A stretch of DNA of 64,000 bases from Polynucleobacter paludilacus (GTDB lineage Bacteria; Pseudomonadota; Gammaproteobacteria; Burkholderiales; Burkholderiaceae), in the NCBI RefSeq assembly GCF_018687595.1, contig NZ_CP061298.1, positions 1,054,001 to 1,118,000 on the forward strand, given 5' to 3'. Shown piece after piece: positions 62,132 through 64,000 of this stretch. The notes under the pieces are model-generated. The model was not told the origin of the DNA and ran no database searches. It worked only from the letters and a program-made list of their open reading frames with translations. Positions within the stretch are counted from its first letter, which is position 1, and the number at the start of each line of letters is the position of its first letter. The position numbers and the translations under genes are program-made.

Positions 62132-63352
62132 TTATTTACCCTCAAGGATTTTTTGCAAAACTTGCTCACTCTCAAGCGCAAATGCAGCATCAACAATAGA
62201 AGCATCTAATTTGCTACCGGCTTCGGCGCGAATCTCCTTCATGGCGGCATCCAAGCCCAATCCTGGGCGATAGGGACGATGTGAGGACATTGCTTCAATG
62301 GTGTCTGCCACCGCAAGAATTCTCCCTTCAGGACTAATCTGATCCCCCTTTAAACCCTGTGGGTAGCCACTTCCATCCAATCGTTCATGATGTTGTCGGA
62401 CCATGTCTGCAATCGGCCATGGGAAAGGAATATCTTTTAAGATTTGATAACCCGAATCTACATGCCCCTGGACTAATTGCATCTCAATACTGGTTAAGCG
62501 GGATGGCTTAGTCAAGATCTCGGAGGGCACTGACATCTTGCCAATATCATGAACCATGGCCGCCATATAAAGAGCCTGTACCCGCTCTTCAGGCCATTGC
62601 AATTTACGAGCAATCGCCATTGAAATTTCGGCAACTCTTTTTTGATGGCCCGCAGTGTAGGGGTCTCTCCACTCCATCGTCCTAGACATCGCCTCAATAG
62701 TCGCTCGCAGCGATGTTGCAAGGCGCTCTTGAATCAGCTCTTTTTCATGAATCTGATCATCTAATTGATGTTGACGCTCAATCGCCCTGAGACCAAACCC
62801 AATTTCCTTTGCCAGACTTTCAAAAAGAATGGCATCAGTGGGAGCAAAAGCACTGGGAATCTTTGAGTAGACCAACAAGACTCCGAACGGATGATCGCCA
62901 CCATCGGGAATGGGTGCGCCCATCGCAGAGCGGATGCCAAAATTTTCACTGAGTTTGCGCCAAGCTAAAAAATTGTCATCTGTTTGTGTATCTTCAATAA
63001 TGCAAGACTGTCCAGTTCGAATGACCACCCCCGCAGGACCAAGACCACTTGCCTGTTGATCTGACCAGCTCACTTGAACTTCATTGGTGTAGGCAATAGC
63101 TTCACCAGCACCGCCTAAAAATTTGACTGTCTTGTTTTCATCATCCTCCGCCTTGCCAACCCAAGCCAAGACATACGGTCCTTGCGCCGCAATCGCTGAG
63201 CAAACTTCCTGAATCAATAAATTGGTTGACTCCGCCCTCGCCAAGGCCGCTGCAGCCTCCGCAAAAGCCGATAAAGCCCACCGCTGTTTCTGCAAATCGA
63301 GCATAGGAACACTCGGGGCTGGGCTGGGTGCGATATCTTTTAAATTGCTCAT
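62132..63352 (-). CDS. GAF and HD-GYP domain c-di-GMP phosphodiesterase
   Basis: 406 residues. Residues about 20-190 form a GAF-like sensor (VLAWVGKAEDDENKTVKFLGG, IIEDTQTDDNFLAWR, GAPIPDGGDHPFGVLLVYS). The HD-GYP domain at about 215-390 has HDIGKMSVPSEIL and the full signature HHERLDGSGYPQGLKGDQI. Expected to degrade c-di-GMP; cytosolic. Apparently in one operon with the cyclase. Confidence 0.92.
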   Translation of the reverse strand: MSNLKDIAPSPAPSVPMLDLQKQRWALSAFAEAAAALARAESTNLLIQEVCSAIAAQGPYVLAWVGKAEDDENKTVKFLGGAGEAIAYTNEVQVSWSDQQASGLGPAGVVIRTGQSCIIEDTQTDDNFLAWRKLSENFGIRSAMGAPIPDGGDHPFGVLLVYSKIPSAFAPTDAILFESLAKEIGFGLRAIERQHQLDDQIHEKELIQERLATSLRATIEAMSRTMEWRDPYTAGHQKRVAEISMAIARKLQWPEERVQALYMAAMVHDIGKMSVPSEILTKPSRLTSIEMQLVQGHVDSGYQILKDIPFPWPIADMVRQHHERLDGSGYPQGLKGDQISPEGRILAVADTIEAMSSHRPYRPGLGLDAAMKEIRAEAGSKLDASIVDAAFALESEQVLQKILEGK

Positions 63353-63491
63353 TGCTTCATTATGAATCTAAAAAAGCGCTATTAATATTTATTTAAATTC
63401 AAGGTATATATTTGATCTAGAACGAGTAAATGCCTTGTAAGTTCAATTAAAAAGGCTAGATACTGAGAGGGTCAATAAATCGAGAATAAAA

Positions 63492-63983
63492 ATGACTAGC
63501 GAAATTGAAAAAATTTATGCCAAATTACTTAGCCTAGAAGCTGAGGTAAGCAATCTACGTCAGGGGTATATTGTTGTGAATCAACGTTATACAGAGGCTG
63601 TTGGCGCACTAAAAACCCTCACTAACAGCGCCTTAGAGGCTGCCAAGCGCGCTGCCATTGCTGCTGAAAAGGCTTTAATCGCCGCGAAAAAATCATCGGA
63701 TGCTGCCAATCTAGCCGCTTCAAAGCAAGTGATTGACGCTGCTGAGGCAGCCGCAGATGCAGCGGCGGCATCAGCTCAGGCAGCGATTGAAGCAGCGGCA
63801 GCGGCAGCAGCGGCAGCAGCGGCAGCAGCTGCCGCAGTCGCTCATCAAGCAGAAGAATCATCGATCCGAGCTTCTGCTGAAGCTGCAGAGGCTACCAAGA
63901 GGGCTGCAGAGGCTGCAGCCGAGGCGGTCAGAATTTCCAACACGACTTTTGAAAGTATTCGTTCAGCCCGCAACAAAATTTAA
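63492..63983 (+). CDS. Alanine-rich coiled-coil protein
   Basis: 163 residues, roughly half alanine, family not recognised. The first 45 residues carry a heptad-like helix (IEKIYAKLLSLEAEVSNLRQGY), followed by Ala-rich helix with charged residues. A run of 15 consecutive Ala (codons 63792-63836, GCA/GCG) is in the middle and a mixed Ala/Glu/Arg helix follows. No signal peptide. Divergent from the HD-GYP gene. Confidence 0.6.
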   Translation: MTSEIEKIYAKLLSLEAEVSNLRQGYIVVNQRYTEAVGALKTLTNSALEAAKRAAIAAEKALIAAKKSSDAANLAASKQVIDAAEAAADAAAASAQAAIEAAAAAAAAAAAAAAAVAHQAEESSIRASAEAAEATKRAAEAAAEAVRISNTTFESIRSARNKI

Positions 63984-64000
63984 ATTAAGCACCAATGGTT

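Noticed and set aside
63622..63861. Leucine-rich reading frame opposite the alanine-rich gene
   Set aside because: A reverse-strand shadow of the GCN repeat tract.

Overview
The window looks like chromosomal DNA of a betaproteobacterium of the order Burkholderiales, most likely Polynucleobacter or a close relative. This is inferred from the ilvB-ilvN-ilvC-psd-pssA order, the ECF sigma-DUF3619-DUF3106-RDD block, the Mla-type transporter with a STAS-fused permease, and the moderate base composition. No database search was possible, so the genus is a judgement from gene content.

Layout. 1-5.0 kb (minus): branched-chain amino acid synthesis (ilvB, ilvN, ilvC) running into phosphatidylethanolamine synthesis (psd, pssA cut by the window edge). 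5.1-7.3 kb (plus): an ECF sigma factor operon. 7.3-10.8 kb (minus): a four-gene MCE/Mla lipid transporter. 10.9-18.6 kb: tRNA-Arg, greB, then the stringent-response and nucleotide block spoT, rpoZ, gmk, yicC against rph, rdgB, hemW. 18.7-27.4 kb: tRNA-Ser(UGA), pgi, a phosphohexomutase and the NAD genes nadA, nadC, nadB, interleaved with three type II toxin-antitoxin pairs. 27.4-35.9 kb (minus): a molybdenum block with an NAD-linked formate dehydrogenase (fused E/F-type subunit plus catalytic subunit), an XdhC-type maturase, a MocA-type cytidylyltransferase, a 1-Cys peroxiredoxin and an orphan modA.

35.9-41.7 kb is an AT-rich island. A 14-bp copy of the 3' end of tRNA-Ser(GGA) lies at its left edge and the tRNA itself at its right edge. 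It carries a decayed IS3-family element, a gene truncated by that element, UDP-galactopyranose mutase, a glycosyltransferase-like gene and a small serine recombinase. The IS contains four copies of a 23-24 bp palindromic micro-element, each apparently inserted cleanly into the transposase sequence. This is the most unusual signal in the window. Two matching palindromes (TTTGTTC-N7-GAACAAA) inside the island suggest a shared regulator.

41.8-64 kb: acs and fumA (divergent), murI-tonB-exbB-exbD, tRNA-Leu, a penicillin-acylase-family hydrolase, a surface-adhesin-E-like protein with a lipoprotein, purU, an apparent operon of a molybdenum hydroxylase (IorAB-like) with soxXYZA, lrgAB, an outer-membrane protein, a PIF1-like helicase, a c-di-GMP synthesis/degradation pair and an alanine-rich coiled-coil protein.

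Recurring themes are molybdoenzymes and one-carbon or reduced-sulfur oxidation (formate dehydrogenase, IorAB, SoxXYZA, PurU), as expected of a freshwater bacterium that supplements heterotrophy with formate or thiosulfate oxidation.
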